Source: Zasmidium citrigriseum
Lineage: Eukaryota; Ascomycota; Dothideomycetes; Mycosphaerellales; Mycosphaerellaceae
Reading direction: 5' to 3'
DNA: 64,000 bases
NCBI GenBank assembly: GCA_002786025.1
Contig: NHNW01000003.1
Span: 496,001 to 560,000, forward strand
Shown here: piece after piece, positions 21,620 through 33,281 of the stretch
How the letters are laid out: the number at the start of each line of letters is the position of its first letter
Numbering within the stretch: the stretch's first letter is position 1
Made by a program: the position numbers and the translations under genes
The notes under the pieces: model-generated
What the model was told of the DNA's origin: nothing
Database searches by the model: none
The model's input: only the letters and a program-made list of their open reading frames with translations

Positions 21620-24293
21620 ATGGGTGACATCGAAGAGACTCCAACCGCTCGCAAGGGCGACACTCGCGTCTTCGCTCAGTCGAACGACTCGCCAGCCACT
21701 GAGGTGGGCGGTGTCACCGTCGCAACCACCGCGATGCAGGCCATGAGCATGTCGGACATCCACCGCACTGCTGAGACGTGAGTCCCAGTCCCGACCGATT
21801 AGCTGAACTTGTCACTGACGCCTCATCCAGCATGCCTCGTTTCGGCAGCACCACGACGACCAAGGCTGATCAGAAGCCATTCTGGTCTGGCCCAAAGCAG
21901 GCTGCAGACCGGTCCGTCACGGAGAAGAACCCGTTTGGCGGCCAGGCCTTCATGAGCGCTACCGCTGCGACCTTCAAGCCAGAAGAGCAGGGATCCTACG
22001 GTCCAGTCCGCTCTTCGCTCGACATGCCGGTCATCGTATCTTCCAACGCTCAGAAGCCGTACAAGGGCAAGGGCAAGCAGCCCGCCGCAGCCACCGAGCC
22101 AATCAAGTTCACCACCGACAGCAAGAGATCTGACCCAACACGTCACTTCGTTAAGATCGAGAACGTGTCTGAGGTCAATCTCCAAGATCTCGTGGCCAAG
22201 TTCCAGCGCAAGACTCTCCAGGAAGTGTACGACGACAAGGCTGGCTGTCTTTGGCTGTGCTTCGACGACCTTCGCGATGCAGCGAAGTGCGCTGAGCAAC
22301 TGTCTTGCGCCGACACGGATCTCAGCTTCGTCTACATCTCCGACAGCATGTACAATGACAAGGTCGTGCTCAAGGGATTCGATCGCCTCTACTCCATGTT
22401 CAGCAGCCAGGTCGTCTTCTACGTTGCCACTGGAACTCACAGCGACTACGCGGTCGTCCAAGAGCGCGTTATCCAGCTAGCCGAGAGCTTCGGTGATGTC
22501 CTCGCTCTCGCAGATGAGGGCCACCGGTTCGCCTTTCGCGTTGAGTACTTCAAGATCTCTGCTGCCCAGGAGGCCGTTACCGAAGTGAGCGGCGACCACG
22601 CACACTGGCTCGATGACTGCACCATCGAGGCCAAGCCGTTCATGGTCTGGTTGATGGCTGAGAAGAAGTTGAACGACTCGCGCCAACCGAGCGCGCCCAG
22701 TCCTCGCAGCACCACTCCTCCCCAGGCGGTCCAGGCTGTGGGTCTGACCATCAGCCCGAGTGGCCGCACCGCCTGGTCTGAGCATTCCAACGGTGCCATT
22801 GAACCCTTGCCCGAGCACGCACCAGTCTCCGTACCTCGTGTAGGTCCAGGTGCAGCCGGTCCGACCGAAGCGCATGGTCATCCTCATCGATACCCTCGCC
22901 AACACTACTCCCTTCCGGCCCCGCAGAGCCAGGCGATGGTCGATCCGTCCATGGTCATGGCGCAGAGAAGCACCTCACTTGCCGACGACGCTGCCTTTCC
23001 CTACCATGCTCTTCAAGCAGACGCCAAGGACAACCAAGACGTCCACCCAAGTCGCATCGCCAATGGCCAGGACGTGCGCACCACCGTCATGATCCGCAAC
23101 CTGCCAAATGAGTGGACCTGCGATGACATGAAGCGGGTTCTCGACTCCGTCAGCTGGGGCAAGTACGACTTCGCGTACCTTCGGATTGACTTCCGGCGCA
23201 GTACGTATTGCCAACTCTCCGCACGTCTGAGCCAGTTGCTAACCTTTCGAATAGACATGAACGTCGGCTATGGCTTCGTCAACTTCGTCGACGCCACGTC
23301 CATCATCCCGTTCGCTCAGAAATACCAGGGTCGAGACTGGCAGCCGAGCCTCTTCAATCGCAAGCGTGGCCAGATCTCGTATGCCACCGTCCAGGGTCTG
23401 GACTGTCTCATTGAGAAGTTCCGCAACAGCGCCATCATGAGTAAGTCCGCAAATTCCACCTTCGCACGATGTCAATGCTAATTCTTACGCCAGGTGAATG
23501 CCCTTCGTACCGCCCCAAGCTGTTCTTCACGCTCCAGGACTGCAGCAACAAGCTTGAGTTGGTTGGCAGAGAGAAGCCGTTCCCGAAGTCCAACAACGAG
23601 ACCAAGAAGCAGCGTTCGCACGACAACGCAGGCCAAGTCGGTCTCTACGCTCCTCGCTCGGGCAACCGCGACAACCGCGCTCGCAAGTCCAACTGGGACA
23701 AGGGTACCACCCGCCAGCTCCAGGAGGATGCTTCCTACTACGCCCACGCCGGTCCTGCATTCACCCACTACATGGACCCTGCTCAGGCTCCTATCGGCAC
23801 TCCAATGGGCTTCCCATTCGCTCAGCACGCTGCACCTATGGCCCAGCAGCAGTACTTCCAGCCATATCCTCACATGGACAGTGGCATGGGCTTCAACACC
23901 ATGGCCCAGTACCCAGCTCCATACCCCGTTCAGTACGGCTTTCCGGCCGGCGACGCTGCTGGCTACGGTCCATACCCTGGCCAGGCTCCTGGTCAGGGTC
24001 CCATTTCGTACAATACGGTCAATCACGCCTCGAACCTCCGCACCATGTCCAACGGCATGTTGGCTGGTCGCCCTCGCACCAACGTGACTGTCGCCGATCC
24101 GTCGCGTTTCGATCCAGCGCCAGGCGTTCCTCGTGGAGTTCCACGTGCTATTGCGTCGTCTGGTAACGCCGATTACGCCTCTGCTGCCAATGGTAATGCT
24201 CAGTACGGCAGTCAGCAGTACTACACCGACAACAACGGCTACGACCAGGCTGCTTCCTGCAACGGCATCCACTTCAGCGACGTTCAGTACTAG
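21620..24293 (+). CDS. Mei2-like RNA-binding protein
   Basis: Four exons (21620-21777, 21831-23200, 23255-23440, 23494-24293) with introns of 53, 54 and 53 bp encode 837 residues. The C-terminal part has the Mei2-type RRM (RRM_2): TTVMIRNLPNEW near residue 468, then YLRIDFRRNMNVGYGFVNF across the second intron and the block IMSECPSYRPKLFFTL across the third; all three splices restore the conserved text. A weaker second RNP-like region (PTRHFVKIENVSEVN) lies near residue 120. The tail is rich in Gln, Pro, Tyr and Ala. In fission yeast Mei2 binds a meiotic non-coding RNA and drives meiosis; in filamentous fungi a post-transcriptional developmental role is likely. The second intron is stop-free and in frame. 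Confidence 0.9.
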
Positions 24294-25278
24294 ACGACGC
24301 CATTGACATGAGTTGGAGACAGAACACTCTTCCGACTGGATGCCATGGTCACTGATTGACCTGAAGGGTAGACGACAAGCTGGATGGATCGAAGGTCTTG
24401 CTGGCATCCACACCACGGCTTTGTGCTTGTGCTTTCTTTTCCTTGCATTCTTTGAGTTTCGGCGTTTTGAGATTCGATGGCGTATGGTTGCTTCTCTCCT
24501 CGGACAGGCGCGAGGGCGCCAGCTTGACAGCCTTTTGGGCTTGTTGACTTGGGTCCTCTGCTCTTTGTGGCGATGACTGAGGCGGATTGTAGAGATAGAC
24601 TTGCTCAGCGTTCCAAGCAGTAATGATACCGGTAGTGATAATAGTAATAGTACAGATCAAATTAAAGCGATAGAGATAGACATGCTGTCCCGTTCCATCT
24701 CAAGTGTGATGTTGTCGGCATTGTCGACGAAGGATTCTCGATGTGGGTTGCCTGGAGCGAGACTCGAGATGTCCCGGGCTTGACCACGCGGCCCGTGTGA
24801 AGAGGCACTGATAGAGGAGGTGATGGTGTACGACTTTCATTTTGAACACATCCTCATCGAGATCCTTTCAAGATCATCGCCGTCGCCGCTGGCATCCGAC
24901 ACTGCTTCCCAGAAGTCCTGGGCCAACAGCAGATGGTGCACCATCTCAACGGCCTTGTCGCTGTCGTCTTCCATCAAGCTCCATGTCCACAGACATATCA
25001 GATGCGCCAATGCTTTGCATTACTCGCGATGATCAAGAAATCGTAAATGAGATGTAAGATCTCGACAGCACTTCTGACATGGGAGGAAAGCGGCAGCCGG
25101 AGATCGACAACGCCGAATGCCGAAGACAACTTTCGTGAAGCTCCATCACCTTGCGGAACTTCACTTCGTTCACTCGTTCCTTGTCTACTTTTCAAGCTCG
25201 AATCCTCTCTTTTCGTCTGCAATGGCAAGAATAGCAAGTCACAGTTAAAGACTCCCTCGAAGCTTCCCAGGACTCCAG
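24294..25278. other. Intergenic region
   Basis: 985 bp between the Mei2-like stop and the LAS21 start. It should hold the 3' untranslated region and the next promoter. No ORF with motif support. Confidence 0.5.
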
Positions 25279-28243
25279 ATGGCGCGTTCGCAGCGCGTTC
25301 AGACGACCGCGTTGGTCCTCGCGAACCTCCTGCTCCCCATCGCTGTCCTCGTCTTCGCAGCAGGTTTCTTTCCATATAAGCCCGTCCTCCCTGGTCTGGC
25401 GACGTTTGAAGAGCAGTATGGCGATGCGGGAGAAAGAGCAGAGCCGGTGTTTGACAGAGTTGTCTTCATGGTCGTGGATGCGCTGAGGAGTGATTTCGTG
25501 TATGGATATGACAGTGGCATGGAGTTTACACAGAGGTGAGGATACCCATCCATCCATCTGCAGGATACTGTGAATACTGATGGGTCTCCAGTCTCATCCG
25601 CACCGGCGCCGCAATCCCCTTCACAGCCCACGCAACACCTCCAACTGTAACAATGCCTCGCGTAAAAGCCCTCACCACCGGCTCCGTCCCCTCCTTCCTC
25701 GACCTGATCCTCAACTTCGCCGAATCCGACACCTCCTCCTCGCTCTCACTTCAAGACACCTGGCTCTCGCAGATCCGGGCCCAAGACGGCAAACTCGTCT
25801 TCTACGGCGACGACACCTGGCTCAAGCTCTTCCCGCCGAATAGTGAGGGGGAGTCTTTCTTCCACCGCGAGGATGGGACGAGTAGTTTCTTTGTATCGGT
25901 CAGTGCCTCCCCCGGCCAACTGGCCTTGGTAAACCCCGCAAGTGTAGAAGAGTATGTAGCTGAGTATACGATTTCTTTCTTCAGGACTTTACGGAAGTGG
26001 ATAATAATGTCACCCGTCATTTGCCTGTCGAGCTTTCGCTGCAAGAGCCGGATTGGAATGCTCTGATTATGCATTACCTGGGTTTGGATCATATTGGACA
26101 TAAAACGGGGCCTCAGGGGCCGAATATGCTGCCGAAACAACGTGAGATGGACGGGATTGTGAAGCAGATATACTCTGCTATGGAGAAGAATGAGGGATAT
26201 AGGAATACCCTTCTCGTCCTCTGTGGTGACCATGGAATGAACGCCGGCGGGAACCACGGAGGCAGTGGACCTGGCGAGACAGAACCTGCTCTCCTTTTCG
26301 CGAGTCCGAAGATCAAAGCCGCTGAGAAGAAGACGTACGAATGTCCCACGGCGCCGAAAGAGGGAACAGAGTTTCACTATTATACCAAGGTCGAGCAGAG
26401 CGATCTGGTGCCGACGCTGGCTGGGTTAATGGGCCTGCCGATCTCAAGGAATAGTCTGGGGGTCTTCATCCCGGAGATGAGTGGTGTGCTTGGGGAAGTT
26501 GAGGGAAGTGTTGTGGAGCATTTGACACGCAATGCGGTGCAGATTTTGAAGATTGTTGAGGCGACGTATGGGGAGGAGAGCTTTAAGAAAAGAGCTGAGG
26601 GGTTTAAGAAAGAAGGGATTGTCTCTGGGGAGATGTGTGAAGAGAAAGCTGAGGGAGAAGCAAGATTGGCTTGTCTATGGGCTTATGCGGAAGAGAAGCT
26701 CGAATCGAGGAGTCTTGCTACGGCGAAGCAGGCTGCGCTGATGGCGTTTTTGCTGGAGGCGCAAGAGACTTTGAGTGGGACGGCGAGCTCGTATGACATT
26801 CCGCTCATGGTTGGCGGGATGGCGCTTGCGACGGTCATCGTGGGACTTTCGATTCTGTCTTTCTCGAACTTCTGGCCACCGAGCACAGCCGGCATCTCTC
26901 TGGCGATCACGGGCCTCCTCTACGGCATCATGATGTTCGCCAGCAGCTACGTCGAAGAGGAGCAGCAATTCTGGTACTGGCTGACACCCGCCTGGATCCT
27001 TCTTCTCGCAGTCCAAACAGCCTCCAAGACACCCTCCCCTCGAAAGAAGTACATCCTCGCTCTGTCCGCCACCGCCATCCTCACCGTCCACAGATTCTGC
27101 ATCCGCTGGAATCAAACCGGGCAGAAACACGCCGGCGAACCGGATATCGTGCACAACTTCTTTCCTTCAGCACATATCCTCATGTGGCTCCTCATCCTGG
27201 CGACGTACGCTTGCAATGGCTGGTTCCTCGTCAAGCGTGCGTTCGCAGGACTCCTGGCGCCTGAGATAGCCGTGCTAGTTGCTGTGGCGTTGGAAATACC
27301 GGCTGTGGTATTCAAACTCAACTTTACACAAGCTGATGCTCCGGAGCTGGTCCAAGGACTTGCGGAGCAGATTCGGGAGGTAACGAGTTCGTTCGATCTG
27401 GTGTTGCAGGCGAGGGTTGTGTTTGCTGCATTGGCGACTGTGACGATCGTGGTCGTCACTCTGGCCGTGCTTTCCGCGAGGGAAAGCAAAAGGATGGGCA
27501 TGAAAGAGGCTGGCCTCCTGCCCTCCCTCGCGGACAGACTCCACGTCCTCCTAACGCTCTTCCTCATGACCCAAACCCGAGCGCCGAACGTCCCGCTCTT
27601 CCTCGGACTAGAAATCCAAAAAGAGGTCTTGAACTACATCCTAAACCTGCACTCTGGAGAACGACGGGTAACAGCGACGGCTTTGACGACTTTACTTCTT
27701 TCGCATGTGTACTTCTTTTGCACGGGGGGATCGAATTCGATTTCGAGTATTGATCTCAGCAATGCTTATAATGGCGTTGCGGATTATAATATTGTTGCTG
27801 TGGGGGTGCTGCTGTTTGCGAGTAATTGGACGGGGCCGGTTTGGTGGTGTAGTGCTGCGGTTGGGCTCCTGACCAGCAGACCTGGGCTTCTTGCGAATTT
27901 GTCGAAGGTGAAGGAGAATGGCCGGTCTTGGATTGATAATGAGAGGTCGAAGCTGCATGCGGATACTCTCAAGGTTATGATGGGGCCTGAGAAGACTCGG
28001 TCACAGCAGGAGACCGCTGGAGAGAGCGGCAAGTGGGCGTTATACGTCTCGTGCATGACGGCGTTCATCTCGGCGGGTCTGCTGGCTGTCATGGCGGCTT
28101 GTACGGCCCTCCGGACGCATCTGTTCATTTGGACGGTGTTTAGTCCGAAGTACCTGTACGCCATGGCGTGGGCGGTCGGATGGCATCTGATCTTCAACAT
28201 CGGGTTTGGAAATCTCATGGCCTGGGTCGCGGGCGTAGCATAG
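25279..28243 (+). CDS. LAS21: GPI ethanolamine phosphate transferase 2 (Las21/Gpi7)
   Basis: Three exons (25279-25535, 25592-25898, 25985-28243) separated by introns of 56 and 86 bp encode 940 residues. The protein starts with a signal anchor (MARSQRVQTTALVLANLLLPI..), followed by the alkaline-phosphatase-like lumenal domain with FMVVDALRSDF, the TMPRVKALTTGSVPSFLD block holding the catalytic Thr, and the metal-binding GLDHIGH and CGDHGMN motifs. About ten hydrophobic membrane segments fill the C-terminal 450 residues. It adds ethanolamine phosphate to the second mannose of GPI anchors in the ER. The family PIG-N/O/G is separable by the HYLGLDHIGHKTGP block, which fits the Gpi7 branch. It is convergent with RMP1, with 62 bp between stops. 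Confidence 0.93.
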
Positions 28244-28305
28244 CCTGGATAGATAGACCGTAAAAACAACAAAAGTCGCTCTACGCCTCATCACTTCCTC
28301 GTCGT

Positions 28306-29097
28306 TCAGCCAAAAATCTCATCAATAGCATTCCCACTCTTCTTCCGCTTCTTCCTCTCCCTCTTCGCCAGCATCTCCAAAGAACTCTTCCGTTTCCCTT
28401 TCCTATGCTTGCCCAACTTCGCCAACTCCCTCTTCTCCCTCTCCAGACCATCCTCCCCATTCGGCCCCAATCCCATGACATCCTCGTCCTTGTGCCCTAA
28501 TCCCAGTCCATAATCCTTTCGTTTCACAACTTGCCCCAAATCCTCACCCTGCCCCTCCCGCATAACACCCCCCTCCCCCCACTCCTCTTTCCCAAACTCC
28601 TCCAACACCCTCTGCACCTCAACCTCCCCCAACTCCTCCAGTTCCGCAATGATACCGACAATCTTACAAACCTCCGCCAGAACCGCCAAAAGAAACACCC
28701 CCAAAACCGCAAACCTCTGATCCGCTACCAACTGCCCAAACGCAAAATGCCACTTCGCGACCATCACATCCCTCCAGAAATTGATCCTCTTCACATGGTG
28801 TTCGCAGACTTCTTTGTTTTTATTCCGCTGCTGCGCACGGCCCGTCCAGGTTTTGGGGTTGGCGTTGATTTGGTCGATGGCTGAGAGGAGGTGGTTGAGT
28901 TGTTTCCGGAAGGTGGAGAAGTGCCTGTACCAGATGCTGTGGCGGTGTTGGTTTTTGTTGCGGTGGTGGAAGAGGTGGAGGAGGTCTGCTAGGTGGGGGA
29001 GGGTTGTTTCGGCGCCTGGGGATAGGGAGAGGTATTGGGCGGCGTTGATGGAGGTGGCGTTGTTGGGGAGGAGGTCCACCCTGTTCTTCTTCTCCAT
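28306..29097 (-). CDS. RMP1: RNase MRP protein subunit Rmp1
   Basis: Single exon, 263 residues. The hallmark is HHRNKNQHRHSIWYRHFSTF near residues 44-63, followed by a Trp-containing helical region (INFWRDVMVAKWHFAFGQL), which define the Rmp1 family. The C-terminus is very basic and carries GKRKSSLEMLAKRERKKRKK, a likely nuclear/nucleolar signal. Rmp1 is specific to RNase MRP, which processes pre-rRNA in the nucleolus and does not belong to RNase P. The coding strand uses a notably C/G-skewed stretch around 28540-28640. It is divergent from ATG101 with 371 bp between starts. Confidence 0.9.
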   Translation of the reverse strand: MEKKNRVDLLPNNATSINAAQYLSLSPGAETTLPHLADLLHLFHHRNKNQHRHSIWYRHFSTFRKQLNHLLSAIDQINANPKTWTGRAQQRNKNKEVCEHHVKRINFWRDVMVAKWHFAFGQLVADQRFAVLGVFLLAVLAEVCKIVGIIAELEELGEVEVQRVLEEFGKEEWGEGGVMREGQGEDLGQVVKRKDYGLGLGHKDEDVMGLGPNGEDGLEREKRELAKLGKHRKGKRKSSLEMLAKRERKKRKKSGNAIDEIFG

Positions 29098-29468
29098 GGG
29101 AGTGGCCTTCTTGATCTTGTGTTCTTGAGGTTTGATGTTCGTTGGTCCTTGACTTTACTGTTCAGACCATCGGCTGTTGAGTCTTTTCGCATTCATGTGA
29201 TGGTGTGGGAAATTGTCCAATCAAGTGGGGTGGATTGAAGAAAGTCAAGTGAATCTCGGCAAGAGAAGAGCCGAGACATCGGCCGGTGGCGGGCAGGGAG
29301 GACGACAGCCCACTTCCTCACGATATCGCTCACCACTTTCTGCTGCCGGCGGTCGTGTGACTCCATGACAAACTCGCGATAAGATTGGAAGCATGGAATG
29401 AGTCTTTGTTTGCCGCTGCTGAGCAGCACTGAAACCTTGACCTTCACCACCACCGGCCGGACGCCATC
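29098..29468. promoter_or_regulatory. Bidirectional promoter of RMP1 and ATG101
   Basis: 371 bp between divergent starts, with no ORF of interest. Both housekeeping genes must draw their promoters from this stretch. I see no clear TATA box. Confidence 0.4.
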
Positions 29469-30098
29469 ATGGACCGACGAGCGCCGGAATACCACTTGGA
29501 AGTATGCGCTGATAGGAGCAGCGTTCGCGATGTCGTGAAAGGTACTCAACAACCACAACAGCCTTGCTCACAGCCATCTAACAGTACGATTTTAGGCATC
29601 CTCCACACAATCTTCTTCCACCGCTACTTCACCCCCCTCATCCCCTCCACGCACGAAATCCTCGACACAACCCTCCCCTACATCTCCGAAGACAGCATCG
29701 ACACCCTGATCGAAACCCGCACAACCCAACTCCTGCGCTCCCTCGACGCCTCCCGCAACCCCACGCCCACCGCCCTGCTTCAAATAAACTTCCTCGAGCG
29801 CAAGCGCCGCAAATCCGGGTGGTTCGTCACCAAAGCCGACGAAGAAACCGTGTGGGAATCGTGGTTCGTGTCAGTAGAGGTCATGAATGCGAGGAGCGAG
29901 CCGGAGGCACAGAGGAATCGGAGGGTGATGGAGAGGCAGTTGCAGAGGAGTGCGTTGAAGGTTATGGGGATTGTGAATCGCGAGAGGAGCCATATTCCGC
30001 CGATTACCACGAATGAGAGTAATCCGTTTCCATATCAGGTTATTGTGAATCCGAGTGGGAAGGAGGCGGGGGCGAGTGGGAAGATGGGGATCTTTTGA
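29469..30098 (+). CDS. ATG101: Autophagy-related protein Atg101
   Basis: Two exons (29469-29541 and 29596-30098) flank a 54-bp in-frame intron (GTACTC..TAG); splicing gives RDVVKGILHTIFFHRYF, the conserved family text, and 191 residues. The HORMA-type fold is indicated by the N-terminal PEYHLEVCADRSSVRDVV and the ERKRRKSGWFVTKADEETVW segment, which includes the Trp-Phe pair of the WF finger. Atg101 binds Atg13 in the Atg1 kinase complex that starts autophagosome formation; filamentous fungi keep Atg101, whereas Saccharomyces lacks it. The intron has no stop, so retention would insert 18 residues. Confidence 0.92.
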   Translation: MDRRAPEYHLEVCADRSSVRDVVKGTQQPQQPCSQPSNSTILGILHTIFFHRYFTPLIPSTHEILDTTLPYISEDSIDTLIETRTTQLLRSLDASRNPTPTALLQINFLERKRRKSGWFVTKADEETVWESWFVSVEVMNARSEPEAQRNRRVMERQLQRSALKVMGIVNRERSHIPPITTNESNPFPYQVIVNPSGKEAGASGKMGIF

Positions 30099-30363
30099 TG
30101 AGAGGAAGTGATGAGGTGGGAGGTGGGGACTGGATTGATATATGCGAGATACCCGTTACAGGCGTTCAAAGGAGTAAAGATGGTGTTCTGGGACATTTGC
30201 TGGCCTGTATCGCCAGTCGTGAGATACATATGCTTGAATGAGAGCCGGACAGGCTGTCCATGCCTTGGTTCTCCAAACGAGGCTGTTCTATTACTACAAA
30301 GTACCCCTGCTCTCACGGCTCTGTCTCCTGATAGTACGCTGCTTTGCCGACATGCTGGTACAT

Positions 30364-31328
30364 TTACGAGCTCTTCTTTGCCCAGTCGCTCTCCGTCTCC
30401 AGCCAAGCCTTGTAATCCTTCAAGAAAGGATACTTCTTCCTCAGAGCAGGAAGGTCGACGTTAAAGCTGCAGACAGATTAGCCATAACGTCCGAGCAGCA
30501 GAGGAAGTTGAATACTCACCCGTCACTCTTGAACCAGTTGAACATGATGCCCAGATGATGGTGCAACAGCCACTTCACAATAGCTCCAACAAAGCCATAC
30601 GTCGTCGGAATCTCCTGCCCCGTAACCTCTTTGAACACCTTCGCCGCCTCAGCAGGCGTGAAGTCATCTCCAGCCAGCGCAATAGCCTTATTCCTATACT
30701 CCTCACCCTCAGCATTCAAGAAAGCCTCCGCAGCAACCTTGCCAATATCACTCGTAGCAATCATCTGCAGCCTACTATCATCCCCATTCAACTTCCACAC
30801 CGAGATGAAGACTTTCCCCAAAAAGTTGTTCGTCTGATTGTCAAAGAAACACACCGGCCTCAAGAACGTATAATTCAACTTCCCACTGGCAGCCTTCTCC
30901 TCAATATCCTTCTCAATATTGAATTTACTCGCAAAATGCGGCACAGGCGTCGGATCCGTCTCACTCTCCCTCCCACGATCCGTCCCCGTAAACACAATAT
31001 GTTTCACGCCCGCCTTGACCGCAGCGGCCGTCATAGCCTTGCCATCTTTTTCCTCCTTTTTCACGTCCATAGGCATCGTGACGCTGAAGAGACCCCATGG
31101 ATCTTGAACTTGGCGGAAGATGGCTTCGGGGTCGTCGAAGTTGCCCTCGATTACGTTGACGTTGGGTTTGGAGGCGAGCTTTTGGGCGGAGGAGGAGGTT
31201 TTGTTGCGGGTTACGGCGTAGATTTCGAAGGGTTGGGTGGGTTTTGAGAGGAGGGCGGTGATTAGGGCGCCGCCTTGTTTGCCTGTTGCGCCTGTTACGA
31301 TGAGGCGGCGGGTTGTTTGGGTTGCCAT
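30364..31328 (-). CDS. NmrA-like NAD(P)-binding protein
   Basis: Two exons, 31328-30520 and 30466-30364, joined across a 53-bp GTGAGT..CAG intron, give 303 residues. The N-terminal Rossmann motif is GATGKQGG (residues 13-20); HIVFTGTDRGRES and LRPVCFFDN segments are typical of the NmrA/HSCARG branch of atypical short-chain dehydrogenases. The active-site YxxxK of true SDRs is not present, which fits a redox-sensing or regulatory role, though some members are enzymes. Exon 2 adds DGFNVDLPALRKKYPFLKDY and the natural end. It converges on ATG101. The ligand preference cannot be read from sequence alone. Confidence 0.88.
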
Positions 31329-33281
31329 TGTTGATTGGAGGAATTGGCTGTCAGTTCGAGATTACAGATTCTTGAGTAATGAGAAAGAGTGCGAGAGATT
31401 GAGAGATGAATGACAATGATGAAATGTACCTGCATGTACGACCAGCCTTCTTGATATACACCTACGTGCCGTCTGTGCCTCTTGGGGCCGTCTTGCATCG
31501 ATCAAAGCATACCATTATCAAGAAACGGTAACATAGAAGACCGATGGAGCGAATGAAGGGTGCGAAAAGCTGGTCCAATTCGTTAGCTCGCTATTTCGGG
31601 GAATCTTTGAGGTTTGGAGAAGGCAGTCGGATGGTTGATGATTCAGAGACATCGAGATGTTGAATGCTCACTGTGGCTGTCCTCTGATCCGTTGGTGCTT
31701 ATGGCCAAATGACGAGCAAAGAGCTGTGGCTCATCATGAAGTCGAGGCTGGATCTGTCTAAGGCCACAGTGTCAACGGCGGAATCGAAGGAGCCGGAGAG
31801 TTTATTCGACCGACTATACATTGCTCCTTCTTTCAAAGACAAGTCTCGGCCAAACTCGTCCACGATGCAATTTCTCAGACTTGAGCACTCATACGTTGTG
31901 CGCCACGAGATACGCTGCGGTTTTCGACTTGATGGAAGCCTGAGAGTGCCAGACTGAACAGCTGCGGCACAGCGTCGAAGACGACAGCCAAGAAACATCG
32001 GGGACACGCATTTACCACGGCAGTCCTCGAATCCACTATGCTGTGCCACATGGACGCTGGACATGACCATCGATTATTGTACTGATACCGTCTAGGATGA
32101 GGATGTGGAAACAGTACACGCCGCAATGACGTGCCACTTGCCACTCCAACAGGCTCATGCCAAAGCAAGAACAGTGTTCACTAGATGCTGGCCAATATGC
32201 ATCGACTGTCCAAGAATCCTTAAATCCATGGCATGAATCGCATTGCTCAGGTCAAAGGCCCACTGAGGATCCACTTTGCAAACATGAAGTCGCCGATGAA
32301 GAGCTTGTCTTCCTCATTGGACCAGGCAGATCAGCTCTCTCCAGACGACTGCATGCCTCCATGATCTTGAACAGCTCATCAAGAGCTCAGTCTTCTGTGA
32401 TGAATTTGAGATGTGCGGAGCCTTCTGTTATGTTGACAGAATCACCGACAGCGTCGACACTGGATGCCACGCCACTCTCGGCGCTTCGAGAAGACCGTCC
32501 AGTTTGAGCTGCAGACTTGAGGCAGTAATGAGGTCTCTGGCAAGGGATCTTCTTTGTTGGTCATGGATCTGCATAGATTCTCATCCTCGAGAATGTCTGC
32601 AAAGTGCCACAAAGGACTCGTATTCAGCCGCTCGAATGATGGCATTGTGCCTTCCCGGAGCACCCACCTGCAGCGATAAGGAGTGAGACATCGCTATAGC
32701 TAACGGTGTAGGACGCTATGTGGATTAGAGACTCCCTGTTCACCACCCCTTGACTGCTCTGTGCCGCAAGTGATTCGACTTTACGTTGGAGAAGATGCGG
32801 GTCTCTTGTGTTGTTACTGGCAGTTGCAAGGTCACCTGCTATATCCCACAGAGGCCCACTCTTCAAGTACAAGCGTTATGCTTGTCTGTTCTTGTCCGCC
32901 TTGATATTTTGGCCAGCTGAGGAGAGGCACAGCAGATTCAAAACACCAACACCGTCTGTGGAGTCGACACGAGAAGAGGTCGCCGTTCTCTCTCTCTACG
33001 CCGCCCGAAGATTCTCAACCAGGCGCAGCAACATTCGATACCTCAGCTTCTACTACCTCGCTCGAGAAAGGACCGCAATCGCCTCAACATAAATATGGCA
33101 CCATCTGCCACACCTCAGGAGAACCAGCAACACCAGCAGCGCTTCAAGCACATGAAATTCACACGCATCCTCCTCCGCGACCCCAGCCTTATCCTCGAGC
33201 GCCCTCTCCTCCTGACCGCTGCGATAGGAGAGCTTATCCCCTTCGTCTTATTCATCAACATCTTCTTCACCTGGCTCGACG
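31329..33281. other. Intergenic region with a decayed gene
   Basis: About 1.95 kb between the NmrA-like gene and the secreted-protein gene. It includes the probable pseudogene at 31690-32880 and a 105-codon plus-strand ORF at 33095-33412 that overlaps the next gene in another frame. The rest shows nothing. Confidence 0.4.
31690..32880 (-). pseudogene. Probable decayed protein-coding gene, family unknown
   Basis: Protein-like text appears on the minus strand but jumps frame repeatedly. Examples: LWDIAGDLATASNNTRDPHL; VGAPGRHNAIIRAAEYESF; IHDQQRRSLARDLITASS; ELFKIMEACSRLERADLPG followed, one frame on, by SNEEDKLFIGDFMFAKW; and FDAVPQLFSLALSGFHQV. Some jumps could be introns (a GTGGTG..GCAG candidate near 32674-32750), but the one near 32335 has no splice sites and looks like a frameshift. 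I do not recognise the family; helical text of this kind occurs at the ends of fungal regulators. It could also be a live gene with many small exons. Confidence 0.3.

Noticed and set aside
23478..24416. 312-codon minus-strand ORF
   Set aside because: Antisense shadow of the Gln/Ala-rich last exon of the Mei2-like gene.
30555..31247. 230-codon plus-strand ORF
   Set aside because: Antisense shadow of the NmrA-like gene.
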